A model generated the notes under the pieces. That model was given only the letters and a program-made list of their open reading frames with translations, was not told the DNA's origin and did no database searches. Of a stretch of DNA of 64,000 nucleotides, positions 26,716 through 38,581 are shown in pieces. How positions within the stretch are numbered: the first letter of the stretch is position 1; every line of letters starts with the position of its first letter. A program made the translations under genes and the position numbers. Source of the stretch: Limanda limanda (lineage: Eukaryota; Chordata; Actinopteri; Pleuronectiformes; Pleuronectidae); contig NC_083651.1 in NCBI RefSeq assembly GCF_963576545.1, forward strand, positions 10,838,386 to 10,902,385, in the 5' to 3' direction.

Positions 26716-27130
26716 TGTTTGCTCTTCTTCTGTTATCATTTAAATTGTCTAATTATCCATAGAGAAATAATTGCTCCTCCTCCGTGCACGGTGACCCCCG
26801 AGTCTTGTGCACCTGTGTGAGCAGGGCACACACACGTGAATCCAGGTTTGTGTGCAAATCGAAGTTTTCACCCTGACAATCACAGCTTTAATTAAATTAA
26901 AGCAAAGGTGTTAAAGCTGTTGATTGTCAGTCTGAACCGGCGACAGGCACATAATACAATGCATATCAATGCAGTCATGAGTGACTGCAGGCCCCCAGGT
27001 GTCAGCCAAATGAGTGTGAATATTCAGCTTTTTCCCCTCCACTTAACTCTCATTTCACTCTGATGACATTTTATTAGCCCTCCCTTGGCAGTGCTGGCAG
27101 GTAAGCTGTATCCAAAGAAAACAGATTATT
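26716..27130. promoter_or_regulatory. Strong candidate conserved noncoding element with a hairpin
   Basis: Unique block with TCTAATTATCCATAG, AGAAATAATTGC, TTAATTAAATTAAAG and CCATTTTATTAGCCC-like homeodomain cores, a CACGTGAA E-box near 26,832, CAGGTGTCAG near 26,998 and a POU-like ATGCATATC. At its centre is a 19/20-bp inverted repeat (see the separate entry). An enhancer role for zic2a/zic5 is inferred, not shown. Confidence 0.4.
26873..26930. other. Hairpin-forming inverted repeat, 19/20-bp stem
   Basis: The left arm CTGACAATCACAGCTTTAA (26,873-26,891) pairs with the right arm TTAAAGCTGTTGATTGTCAG (26,911-26,930), leaving only one bulged base. The loop is 19 nt and contains AAATTAAAGCAAAGG. 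The outer flanks (GTTTTCA versus CTGAACC) may add weak pairing. It could be an RNA hairpin or paired binding sites. The stem is short for an ordinary microRNA precursor. Confidence 0.6.
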
Positions 27131-27634
27131 TGCACGGTTCATTGTATCAAACACACACAAAAAAATGTGAACACAAAACAAAACCTGTCTGTGCTCATTT
27201 GGACGCTTGCTTTTTTTAGGTTTTTCACTCCCTACCTACAAAGAAAATACACAGATCCAAATGAGATGGGTCTATAAAACAACATTTTTATCATTGATAG
27301 CGGCAATGTTTTTTTTGTGTTGCTTTGAGGCCTAAACGAGGACACTTTCCTCCCTCCGTCCCTCATGCAGCCGGCCGTGCTCGGCGCACGCTCTTCGTGT
27401 CAGGCCAGATCGGAACTCGCTTATGGCCGCTCCCTTCCTCAGGCCGACCTATTCTTTCCTCTGAGCTGCATATCGATTCAAACGAAAACAAGTTGCCAAT
27501 CCAAATAAACACCATGTCAAGGAGTCATCCAAGCAGACAGAAATATCTGCCCAGCATGATACCATAGGGCAGAACACCGCAGGGACACTGGTGCTCCCGA
27601 CCTCACAGGGGGTCCACAGGGGCTGGAGAGGTGC

Positions 27635-27681
27635 ATGTGTGTGTGTGTGTGTGTGTGTATGTGTGTGTGTGTGTGTGTGTG
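27635..27681. repeat. (GT)n microsatellite
   Basis: About 23 GT units with one AT interruption near 27,659. Confidence 0.95.
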
Positions 27682-27689
27682 GACGTATG

Positions 27690-30440
27690 CGTACGCTCAC
27701 ATGTGCATGGGTGCACATATGAGCATCTAATCATGTGTGGGCTTGTGACTCTATTCGAGACATTTATCTGGTCAATAAGTGCTATCACTGTTATTGCAGC
27801 CCCTGCACTGTACTATAAGCAATTGTGAAAAGGCTCTAATATAGATTCACTCCGGTAGAACGACCACTTATCAACTTCTCCCTGTAGCATAATATGAGGA
27901 GACTGATGGTCGATGGTCATGACTGCAGCGTGGTACAGGCATCTCTATTTGTGTAGTTATTTGGGGTTTTATCCGGGTTTGTTCGTTTAGTTGTTAGCAG
28001 GTTTACCCAGAGAATTACTATTTAAAACTACTATTTTCACCACACAGATGCAGATTATGATATTTTTCCCTTTTTTCTTCAACAATACTTTACGACAAAT
28101 AAATGATTTAGGTTGTCTTCCTTTTGTCTTTTATATTTCTAGAACTAGACAATCATAAGTAGGATTCTCAGGCCTTGGTGAAGGTAAATGCAAGCCACCG
28201 AGTACCATTCTAATTTCTTAAATGCAACAATCACAACATTGTTGTAGTAGTCAGGATACTAGTGATTGACCTCTTTAAATTCATGTCATGGAACTTGCAC
28301 TTATATACTGCTGACTTGTTTTTCCCCTTTACATTTTTGGTTAGCCGTGTGCCCTCCATTGTGGTCACTGATAAACTTTTGACGTGCTACGTTTGGCTCC
28401 ATCTTTAAAAGACCTGCACAGAGAATATGGAAGCTCGTGTTTGGGTTTGTGCAGCAAAAGCACTTGAGAGAAAGTGAAAGATCCTGGTTCATGGAACAAA
28501 AACCATTATCTCTCTCCAACCAAGTGCTGTGGGTGCTGATACATACTACACACCATCATGTTTTAATAACTGCTAGCTGATGCTGTATTGAAATAGCATA
28601 CAGCAATATACCCTATATTGTATTCCTTTATGTAAATAGATATTATTGATGTGTGGTTGTCTTAAAGTAAATGTTTCTTTGTCCAGTACATGATGATAAT
28701 ACATCAAGTTTACAAAACCCATTTCGAAGCAGTGATGGGTGAAGCAAAAACCAAATCACTGCACCGTTCTTTAACATTACTTAAATAATATAGTCCTTCA
28801 ATTCAACTGGATTAAATCATACAGGTGCATACATGGCTCCTTCATAGACAGTGCAGCTTTGAACAAAAACAGGAAACATGATAAATCAGTTCAACTGTAA
28901 ACCAAGGCTGCCATAAAACCACAGAATGTCTCAATCATGCACATTACATGCAGGCTCACATGCATTGTGAAGAAACGTGTGGCTTCGGCCAGTCAAATGC
29001 GCACATTTACCCTGATCATTTAATGCAACGGTCTGAACGAAGTTGTAGCCAGTTCTAGTTTGATTTCATTTTTAAGTTTTGATGCTGTAAAGACACTTTG
29101 CTGAATATTGTAAATCAAGGGTTTTCTGAGACCATGGCCGTCCTCCGAGAGATAAAGCTTGACTAGGATGCCAACTCACTTCATTTTACTTGCTTAGTTT
29201 CTGGGATATGATTATATTATTCAATCCCATAGACACTTTAGTTAACAACTTTTCTTCTTTATGTGAAAAGACAACGAAGGACCGACGGCTGTACGTTTCC
29301 TTCAAGGCTCATATTGAGTCATGACCTTTGGAAACAGTGTGTAACAAAACAATCCAAACCCAAAGGTCTACTTAGCCTTTTCAGAGCTTTGACTTTACAT
29401 CATTCTGCTACATGAGATTACAGTTATTATTGGTCAGGGCAGACTGTTAGGGAAGATTCAAGCATTCATTGTTAACAAGTAATTTCAGAGAACAGGATGT
29501 AGGAACCCTTTGGTGCGGCATAAAATAAAATTCCGAATGTCTATGCAGGCCTCAAAGTGGACCCTCCTTGAGGGCAACAATTGGACGCCAACAGCAGTCA
29601 CTTCCTATGCTTCCCATTTGAGTAATGATGATTTGGGGGGTTAGGACACAGGGAAGCTCCCTAAAGGAACGTTAGGAACCTGTGACCTCTACTTGTGTCC
29701 CAATGTGGTCCCTCAGGGCCCCATGGAGCAGGAGGCCCACAATAATCGGTTGGACCCCACTGAGCGGGAGCATAGCCACAGCGCACCAGGGTCAGAGAGA
29801 AGGACAGGCAGAGCCAGCGGTCCACAGGGCAAAGGGGAATGTGCAGGGGGTGAGTGCCAAGGCTCTCGTGGTGTTTTTAAGGTCATGCTAATTGCCAGAG
29901 ATGTACAGCATGCCTTCGGTTAGCCCCGGCTCAGCCGAGGAGGAGGAGGTGAAGGATGGGGGTTGAGAAGGTGGTGATACAGGTGTGGACCTTTAATTAA
30001 ATACCACCGCAAAGGTTAATGCGTAGAACCAGGAACTGCAGACGCCGTTAAGTGGAGGACATTTAAACATAGCCGAGAAGAAGCCCCACACTGGGAACGT
30101 GTCTGTGTGAGCGTGTGCAGGTGGACGAGTGTGTGTGAGTGAAGCCAGGGATGGAAGAGAAGGTGAAGACTTCAAAAATAAGACAATTCAATTCATTTCT
30201 CGTTGCAGGTGCAAGAAAGTGAGTTACAGGTATCGCAAAAGCGCTGCAAGCACAGAAATAGAACACGGCTCATTCAGCAAGGAGCAACTAGTTGAAGAAA
30301 GAAGATATGAAGTCTGCAGTAAAATTAAAAAGCACCTAACTCCTCATCAGTGGTACGTGTGAGCTCTGGCATCTGCAGGGTGTCACAATATATATTGGAG
30401 GCTATATTAAGAGTCATCGTCACTCCATGAATACCCTTAA
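27690..30440. other. Gene-free DNA
   Basis: Mostly unique AT-rich DNA from 27,840 to 29,560, then a GC-richer block at about 29,580-29,950. No exon with splice signals and conserved coding was recognised. Confidence 0.5.
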
Positions 30441-30442
30441 AG

Positions 30443-30444
<2 letters not shown>

Positions 30445-30480
<36 letters not shown>

Positions 30481-30497
30481 TGTGTGTGTCTGTGTGA
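30445..30497. repeat. (GT)n microsatellite
   Basis: About 17 pure GT units followed by an interrupted GT tail. Confidence 0.95.
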
Positions 30498-31130
30498 GTG
30501 GGTGTGACCCCTGATAATTAGTACCATCTGCCACATTAGAACACCTCTGGAGAGACAGGTTATCATCACAGAGGCAAGACGGACAACTTGACGTGAACGT
30601 CCCCGCCAGCCGCTCAACAACGATGGATTGAGAACTGGAATAAATGAGAGAGGAAGCAAGAGGGAGCGACCACTAATTCGCTTCATTATCTTCCATTATT
30701 TCCCTTTATTTATACAATTAAAAAATATGTCTCACATGTGTAGCAGAGACACACAGACATACACATGCTGTAAGGGGTTCGCAGCTGTATGCGGAGCGCT
30801 CCGAAATTCAAATTACTTCAAAAAAGGAAGATGTCTGACCCCTATTATAATTTTGGCTGCAAATCAGCAGCAGAATTAACCACACAAACAGAGCCACACA
30901 CATAACTTGTTCCTCAGAGTCATCCACAGGAAACTGCAGCCTGGAAAAAAAGAGCTGAGGGACCATCTCAGCAGAATAAAAAAAAGATATTCACCGAGCC
31001 AACAAATACACACAGCACAAATCCACCAATTCAACCGCGTCCTCCTCAGAGAGACAGGCCGCTCTTTTTGATCTCGCATCTCAAATTAGAAAAAAAAACA
31101 CACAACTTATTGTCTTGCAGCTTGTAGGAA

Positions 31131-31225
31131 AAAATCGCACGCACGTGAACAGAGCGGTGTCGGGATCTCTCCGCGGCGCGCCGGGCCCGCGGTGCATTAT
31201 GGGCCGGGACCAGGCCGCGGACGGT
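31131..31225. promoter_or_regulatory. Isolated CpG-rich patch in the gene desert
   Basis: About 16 CpG dinucleotides fall in roughly 90 bp, including CCGCGGCGCGCCGGGCCCGC, while neighbouring kilobases are CpG-poor. There is no open coding frame of note. Orphan CpG-rich islands of this kind can mark poised enhancers or a noncoding-RNA promoter. Both are inference here. Confidence 0.4.
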
Positions 31226-31269
31226 GGCCAAACCAGTGGTTCTGGTTACTCCAACTACCCAAACATGCT

Positions 31270-31296
31270 ATTAGAGCTTTCACTCAAAGCTCTAAT
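31270..31296. other. Perfect 11-bp inverted repeat with 5-nt loop
   Basis: ATTAGAGCTTT (31,270-31,280) and AAAGCTCTAAT (31,286-31,296) are exact complements separated by CACTC. It lies just beside the CpG-rich patch and overlaps a CTAATTGGG homeodomain-type core. Confidence 0.6.
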
Positions 31297-32161
31297 TGGG
31301 TATTCATGTGGCGTTTTGTTTGTTTATCACCGTGTTACCACTGCACGTCGTGGTTCAACACATCTCATTTTCATCCTCCACATGAAAGCCAGAGACAGTG
31401 GAATTTCGTGCACTGTATTTCAGCCACAAACATAATCTCGGTTAACACAAGCCGGTCTCAGTTCTCTTTCGCTTTGAATTACCACCCGCAGTGGTTTTGT
31501 TGTCCCAACCCCCCCTCCGCCCCCCCTCCCCGGCATCCCTCCCCATATTTTGTTTAATAATATATTCTGCCTTTAAAAATTCCCTCATAATATATACCTT
31601 TCTGCGAGCAGAGGAGTGAGAGGGAAGACGGCTCACCAGTCTTTTTGGAATGAGTGGGTGGCAGCGGTGGGCTCGGTGTGTGGTGACGTGGTCAGAGTTT
31701 GAGTTTGAGCAGGATTTTTTTAGACATTATGATCAACATGGGACCTCTAGAGTCGTCAATATTCATTCGCTCCATTAAAACCGCACTGGACATAACTACA
31801 TCCGTCTGTGTTCACATCAAATTTCTCCTTTACTTAAGAAAACCTTGCCTACTTTTCTCCCAACAGGCGGGTGCACCCATGTCTCCCTGAAAACTAAAAG
31901 CCGATTCAGGGACCCCTCGTTAAAAATAACGAATTTTTACTCAAAATCTGTGTTGACATCCCATATCCCATGTTGCACAGCCCCTTCCCCTTTACTTCTG
32001 TCAGTCTATTGCTGCTTCTTCATCCCCACTGTTCCCTTTTTGCCACGGCCATGTTCTTCGGCTGTTTCCAGGGTTTTGAGTTCGGGGTATGTCTAAGCCG
32101 CTGTCCGGCTGAGAGCTGAATCTGGCCTCTTTCAGACTCACAGCTTGCGCTCGCCTCTATG

Positions 32162-32254
32162 CTCCTCCTCCTCCTCCTCCTCCTCCTCCTCCTCCTCCTC
32201 CTCCTCCTCCTCCTCCTCCTCCTCCTCCTCCTCCTCCTCCTCCTCCTCCTCCTC
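32162..32254. repeat. (CCT)n trinucleotide array, about 31 units
   Basis: A pure CTC/CCT triplet run. It produces artefactual poly-Ser and poly-Glu frames on the two strands, which I do not treat as genes. Confidence 0.95.
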
Positions 32255-32259
32255 TTCCC

Positions 32260-35240
32260 GCCACCTCCTACTTCTCCTTAGCTTCCATGTTGTGGCAGCC
32301 ACAAGAGGCTTTTGGGAGTGGGCCAGTCCCTGCGACCACTGCCGCCATTTTCCCAGCCGCCGAACACAATGTCCATCGAACATTATGTACGTTTCCAATA
32401 GTGACTTCCACTGCACTCGACAAATGGATTCTTCTGGTTTTGCAGCTCCTGCAGACAACACAATGGTGGAAATGGAAATTTTACAATATCAAATTTGTTA
32501 CTATCCTCAGAATCTTTTTATTACTTCCACCAAGTAGGTTGTGTTTCCACTGGAGTCCATTTGTTACTCTGTTGGTTGGATTTAGCGAAATCTACTTAAT
32601 AGATTCCTACAAAACTCGTGTGCAAGGAGAGGAGATGGGACAAAAAGGGAACCTATTCAATGATGGTGCTGATCCTGACAGAGGGGCAGATCCAGAAATA
32701 CATTTCTACTGCATACTTTAACATTGGAAGATGATTTTTTTTATATTCTCACAATTTCCCCCAAATAACGCATGGATCTTGATGAAAAACGCTAGTGAAC
32801 AGCTGTCTATGAGTGTGTGTATTTTGGTAGCAGATTTATACGTGATTTCATGAGGTGTACCTGCTCTACTGTGTGCCATTCTAGTTTAGATCTCAATTAA
32901 ACTAACTTTGAACAGGAAGTAGCCCACAGTTACATTCTGTCCTGAATCTCATCATGAATAAAAGACTACACAACCCATTTCACACTGACAGTTAAACAAT
33001 ATAAAATACAAAATGTTCTGTGTAATCTTCAAAGGAGTTACTGTATTGACTTGTTCTCTGATCTCAGCTGATTCAGGTAATAGACTTTTTACATGAGGAG
33101 GATGCTCTCGCACAGTTTTCTATTGATCCCTGCCAAAAAAATTACATCAACACTGTTGACGATACACAGCTAAGTCACTCTCAGACACGCAGCTCTTTAT
33201 GTTAATCTGATCACTATTTAGCAAGTATGAGTTGAGTGCTGTCACATTAACATAACATCCTGTCGCTCAATGCCTGTGCGCTCTGTCAGCAATGCCTGCG
33301 CCGTGGAAATTATGTTTCTATACAAATAAACTGCAAAAAGCCAATATGTTTTCTTGGGTAATGGAAGTGAAATCACCAGGATGTGGTTGGGGCGGACGGT
33401 GGCTGAACAAGGTGCGCAAAAGTCATATCAGACACAGGGTTTCACACCTAAATTCCCATCTGTGGTTAAAAAAAAAATCTTGTTAAATATAAATAAACAT
33501 GTTGCTTCTGATATCCCTGTGAAGTTTTCTCATCATCAAATGAAGGTTTCACTATACCCTACAACAGCCTTAAATTAAGGCTTCAACAGCAAATTGAAGT
33601 TTTAAAACTCATCACTAATGCAGCTCGTAAAAGCCGAGACCAGGATTCTTCCTCGCTATCATAACATTTTCAATTCCCTGCTGTTCGTTCTCACCGCTCC
33701 CCGCTTCCTCCCGAGCTCGAGGTGCCAAAACCTGTTCAAGCACACGTCTCTCTCTCCGTAAACGTGCTGTCACGTCTGTAGAAAGCCTGAGGAACGGTAC
33801 AGTCACCTATGTCTGAATGTCAGAAAGCCAGCGCGCTAAAAAGATGGCTGGTGCCAGCAGTGTTGATATGGGCCTACTGCACGTCTGAGGAGGGCTACGA
33901 TGACATTGACGAGCGTCTTGGCAAGAACCCGGTGTCACCGCGGTTTTTGAGATCTGAACTTCTGAGCAGAAAATGAACAGCTTTTAAGTGAAAAGCAGAA
34001 GATATCCTAAACTCCTTTTCACTCAGTTAGCCACCACGCTACACATCGAGCTCTGCGGCTGCTGCTGCCTGTTTGGAAAGTCGCTGCCGTGACTTATCAC
34101 CTGTTTGATTATCTTTATTTTTCTGTTATTGAATTTGCTGGAAGCCCACACACGTGTGAACCGAACTGAACAGCGGGAGCAGGCAGATGTGCAACACGGC
34201 GTCGGGAGGAGGAGGAGGGCGGCTCGATCTCACATATATATCACAAAAGATGCTAACACGACAAAAAAGAAAAAAAATTGTCAACGATAAGTGTGAAAGC
34301 AATGTGTTTTACTACATCTAGAAAGAACTAGGGGAGCCTTTTAATGGTTACACACTCATCTCTTTTCCACACTGATCTCAACTGCTGTTTCCTCCCAATT
34401 AACAGAGTTTTTATGGTGCAGAGGAGGCCTCTCGCCGTTTACTCCACACATGGATCGACTTAAGTTCTCCGAGAAACCCGGCTGCCTTTCCACAGAGTCA
34501 CACAAACATCCCACTGCAAGAATAATCTGATGTGCCAGAAAGTGTCTGCTGGTCATCTTATAGCCCCTCCTGGCTGCTGTCATTGTTTATACATGCAGAT
34601 TGAAGATGCAGCATTCAGCTGCTCTGTGCTGGCACCCTGGGCAGAGTGGTATAATTAAGTGAATTGACTAAAAGGGATGCAATGAATATCCCAACACAGT
34701 GTCAGGTCAGGCCTGCTCACAAATTAAAGCCAGGGGCCAAAGAGGGTAAACATGAATTTATCTGAAGTGGGGAAGCAGAGGAATGTATTCAGCTCTATGT
34801 TTCGCTAATTAGATTTATTCTTGGATGGTATGGAATAGTTTGATTGGATTGAAATCCATCAAAGAAAAAAAAAACATGCCTTAGAAACCTTGTTCTCAAA
34901 ATACGCCAGTGTTATGTTTCATGATGTTTCTGACAGAAAATATAAATTACAGGGTAATTTACACCTTAATGTTTGTATTCGGATGCAATTCATTAGGAGA
35001 AGCGTGTACGAGCATTGTGTAATCTCTCGCTTTCTTCTCACACTCGGCAATCGGTGCATCAACATACATAAACACGACAATTATAATTTAGAAAACAAAT
35101 AGCACTTACAGCCTCTCAGTTGCGCACACAAACACAAACACACGTATACCTGAGGAGCATGTGGTGGTGAAACTGGAAGCTAATTAAATGACTTACAACA
35201 GCACACAGGGGAGGCATATTCAGGGAATCCTATCACCAAC
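32260..35240. other. Gene-free DNA
   Basis: Unique AT-rich sequence. A block at about 34,645-34,870 with GGTATAATTAAGTGAATTG and CGCTAATTAGATTTATTC has candidate enhancer character. Open frames of up to 144 aa lack domains. No gene is called. Confidence 0.45.
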
Positions 35241-35666
35241 TTCATCAGAACAGCAGAGGGATAAAGTACACACGCTTTATACGCCCCTTGTTATCAACTA
35301 GTTTGTTTTTCCACCAAGTGCCGCGATGGTTTAAAAGAGCTTCTTCTTCAAATCTATGTTTACTATGAAGAATTGATTCTTCATCGTATACGGCTATGAG
35401 ACATTATGGAAGAAGAAAACATGGACAGGCAGGTTTGGATAACATAAGTTATCTATTTAAATATCTATTTAAAATGACGGTGAAACACCCTATATGTGTT
35501 GTGATAATAATGATATAAAGACCCACATTGCAGTGACTAGAGTCCTGTTGCAAGTATAGGTCCAATTAGTTGCTTTCCTATATATTATTGAAATTTCTAA
35601 TAATTGAAGTAAAGGTAATATCTTGCAAGTATTAACACAATGACCTAATTATGAGAAATAAACTCC
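35241..35666 (+). repeat. Duplicated segment E, copy A (426 bp)
   Basis: It begins TTCATCAGAACAGCAGAGGG and ends AATAAACTCC. It is about 95% identical by eye to 37,983-38,407 and in the same orientation, with only a few 1-3 nt gaps. It shows no terminal inverted repeats, poly-A tail or coding frame, so it is not obviously a transposon. Confidence 0.85.
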
Positions 35667-35669
35667 ACA

Positions 35670-37800
35670 TGGAACTTTATTAACACTGATGCAAGATAAG
35701 AATGATGTTCGATGGCTTTGAACTGAGCATAAAAAGCCCCAAACTGAGGTGTTTGGACCAAATTTAAACGAAACCTCATATAAAGCATGAAAAACTGGTT
35801 TTAATGATCTTGCATTCTTAATAAATCTCAAATTAAATTCAGTGCAATCCACTATATCAAATCAAACGTGGTCAAATCAATACACCGGGGTTGGCATGAA
35901 AAATGTGATTAGCCTGTAGATGTAGAGAGGCATGCTAACCACACACAACCTCGCAGTCACTAAACTGGATAAAATGAGGCAACACTGCAGCCCGTTGTGG
36001 AGTGGGACTGATAACGACCCCTTTTGTGGACATGAAGTGCCGCTCCATCTGTGGCTGCATGGAGACAATAGAGCAGCAACCCCAACCTGCTCTGAAAATC
36101 CTCACCCTGCAAAGAAAACACATTTGCATTGCGCTCTCGCTGATGCCTTTGTATTGTGATGTAAATACTCCTTTGCCATGACATGAATTGAAATCCAACG
36201 ACAGGCAAATTGTCCAATTCCAGTGCTCCGACACTTTAGCATTAAAAAAACAAGACATCTGCATTGGTAATGCTTCGGCATCCTCAAGAACCACTTGAAG
36301 CACTTTGGAGGTTTGCAGTCTATTGTCACAGACGATTGCGATTCCCTATATTCAGCCCGGCCCTATAGTTCAGTGCGGAGGTGTTGAAATGTGACTTGAT
36401 ATATTGCGCATCTCCATCCTAGACTTGTGAGCCCCCATACTGTAAGTGTCCCATTAACAGTTCCTCCAGGAGATGGGTGCGATTGACTCTCAAAAGCTTT
36501 TCCTTTGTGTTTCCAATGCACGGCACTATTGATAGCTTAGCCAGAGAGGGAGGCAATTAAAACAATCAGGCACTCGTATGAAATTAGGAAGTGGAAGAAA
36601 CGGCGCGATGAAGGAAATGCAACATCGTCGTCTCAATCAAAAATTAAAAAACACACACAGAAATGCAATCAGACAGGATATATAAAAAGAATGGATCTGT
36701 TTTTGACCAGAAGGTTGTTGTTTTTAACGTTAAACTGAGGAGGCTGGGAGCAAGTCTATTGTGCGTCAGGCAGGCCTCTTATTGGTGAACAGAGCCCCTG
36801 CATGTCAGGCAGAGGTGGGGCACTGTCCCTGGAGTCCACTATCACAGCAGGTTAACCTGGCACTGCTTTTCTAAGGACTGATTGCCCGGCCCCCCGCAGC
36901 TCAAGGTAAACCGACAATTTTCCATCAGCAGGGAATGTGGCTTTATTAGTAAAAGTAGGGAGGAGGAGGAGAGGGCGGTGTATTTTCCCTTTAGATAAGA
37001 AAATAGAACACGACTAATAAGAAGGCATCCAAAAGTTGAACACAGATTTCATGTTTTTGAAGGTTTTACTTTACAAATAAGCTCCGGGAAATCTGTTAGA
37101 GTATAAAACTGTAAAAAGACGCGTCTGCATCTTAATTTAACGGGACGCCGCGTGGATCTCATCATGCGCCGACTTTCTGACAGGACGGAGAACATTTACC
37201 TGAATAAAAAAAAAAAGGAAGCCGCAGCCCTTCTATCAAATGAGACAGACGCTGCGAACAGCAAATCGATATCATCCCAGTGTGAATGCGAAAAGGCCAA
37301 CTCCTCCGAAGAAATAATATTTCCAAACAAAACACGAGTAAATCTACAAACAAACACAGACTGGCGGAAAGAAAAGGTGGAAAAAAAAAACACAACTTGG
37401 AGGGCAAACATGCGGTGCCGTATGGTTTTCAAGGTCTCCATTTGTTTTTCCGTGTTCCACTGTCAGGTGCAGCGAGAGGGGCGAGCGGCCGAGAGAATGG
37501 CGAGCCACAGAGGGTTAAAAGGCCATGGCTGGGATTATAGCACAAGTAAGGACCCCATACTGGGGCTTGACATGCCTACCAGCTTACAGTGCATTTTTCT
37601 CTGACAATGCAGGGTCACACACGGTCAGAAAGCATGAAATGTTTTCACACACATGTTGAAAGACGGGCGAAACGCTCAATGTTACAGAGCCCAAAGGTTA
37701 TTTGATAACATTATGTGTTTTAATTAGAAATTCGTGTTCTAAGGTCAAAATCGAAAATTCAAGGCCGTTTCAGTCACTCTGAGCTTGTGGCGTTTGACCT
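35670..37800. other. Gene-free DNA between the duplicated segments
   Basis: Unique sequence. A block at about 36,760-36,990 (CCTCTTATTGGTGAACAGAG, GGTTAACCTGGCACTGC, GGCTTTATTAGTAAAAG) is a weak enhancer candidate. The 150-aa plus-strand frame at 37,152-37,604 is lysine/serine-rich with no recognised domain. No gene is called. Confidence 0.45.
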
Positions 37801-37804
37801 GTGA

Positions 37805-37977
37805 GGTCACGCTCCGCCATTGGCTGGAGAGTTCATCCCTGAACGTGCACGCCGTCCTGCGCTGTGATTCAGATAAATCTAAATTCAAGTCGTCCACTAT
37901 GTGCATAAATAATCATGAATCATGGAACCATTGGCTGATCGGGGCCTTTCAAATTTATTCTGAAAGAAAACCTATAT
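37805..37977 (+). repeat. Direct repeat D, copy 1 (173 bp)
   Basis: It begins GGTCACGCTCCGCCATTGGC and ends GAAAACCTATAT. It matches 38,409-38,581 over 173 bp with 11 mismatches (93.6% identity) and no gaps. It contains two CCATTGGCTG (CCAAT-type) sites and AATCATGAATCATGG. Confidence 0.9.
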
Positions 37978-37982
37978 TCATC

Positions 37983-38407
37983 TTCATCAGAACAGCAGAG
38001 GGATAAAGTACACACGCTTTATACGCCCCTTGTTATCAACTAGTTGGTTTTAGCCAAGTGCCGCGATGGTTAAAAAGAGCTTCTTCTTCAAATCTATGTT
38101 TACTCTGACGAACTGATTCTTCATCGTATACGGCTATGAGACATTATGGAAGAAGAAAACATGGACAGGTAGGTGAAGGTAACATGAGTTATCTATTTAA
38201 ATATCTATTTAAAATGACGGTGAAACACCCAATAGGTGTTGTGATAATAATGATATAAAGACCCACATTGCAGTGACTAGAGTCCTGTTGCAAGTATAGA
38301 TCCAATTAGTTTGCTTTCCTATATATTATTGAAATTTCTAATAATTGCAGTAAAGTAAATATCTTGCAAGCATTAACACGATGACCTAATTATGATTAAT
38401 AAACTCC
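37983..38407 (+). repeat. Duplicated segment E, copy B (425 bp), between the D repeats
   Basis: It is near-identical to 35,241-35,666. It sits exactly between the two D repeats, with 5 nt of extra sequence on the left and 1 nt on the right. Confidence 0.85.
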
Positions 38408-38408
38408 T

Positions 38409-38581
38409 GGTCACGCTCCGCCATTGGCTGGAAAGTTCCTCCCTGAACATGCACGACATTCTGCGCTTTGATTCAGATAAATCTAAATTCCAGTCGTCCA
38501 CTATGTGCATGAATAATCATGAATCATGGAACCATTGGCTGATCAGGGCCTTTCAAATTTATTCTGAAGGAAAACCTATAT
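38409..38581 (+). repeat. Direct repeat D, copy 2 (173 bp)
   Basis: Partner of the repeat at 37,805-37,977. It is followed directly by unrelated sequence GTACATAGCCC. Confidence 0.9.

Noticed and set aside
26873..26930. MicroRNA precursor
   Set aside because: The 20-bp stem with a 19-nt loop is shorter than a usual precursor, and no mature microRNA was recognised.
32138..32537. Poly-Glu (minus) and poly-Ser (plus) frames
   Set aside because: Both are direct translations of the (CCT)n array.
37152..37604. 150-aa plus-strand open frame
   Set aside because: Low-complexity lysine/serine composition, no domain, and overlapping minus-strand frames of equal quality.
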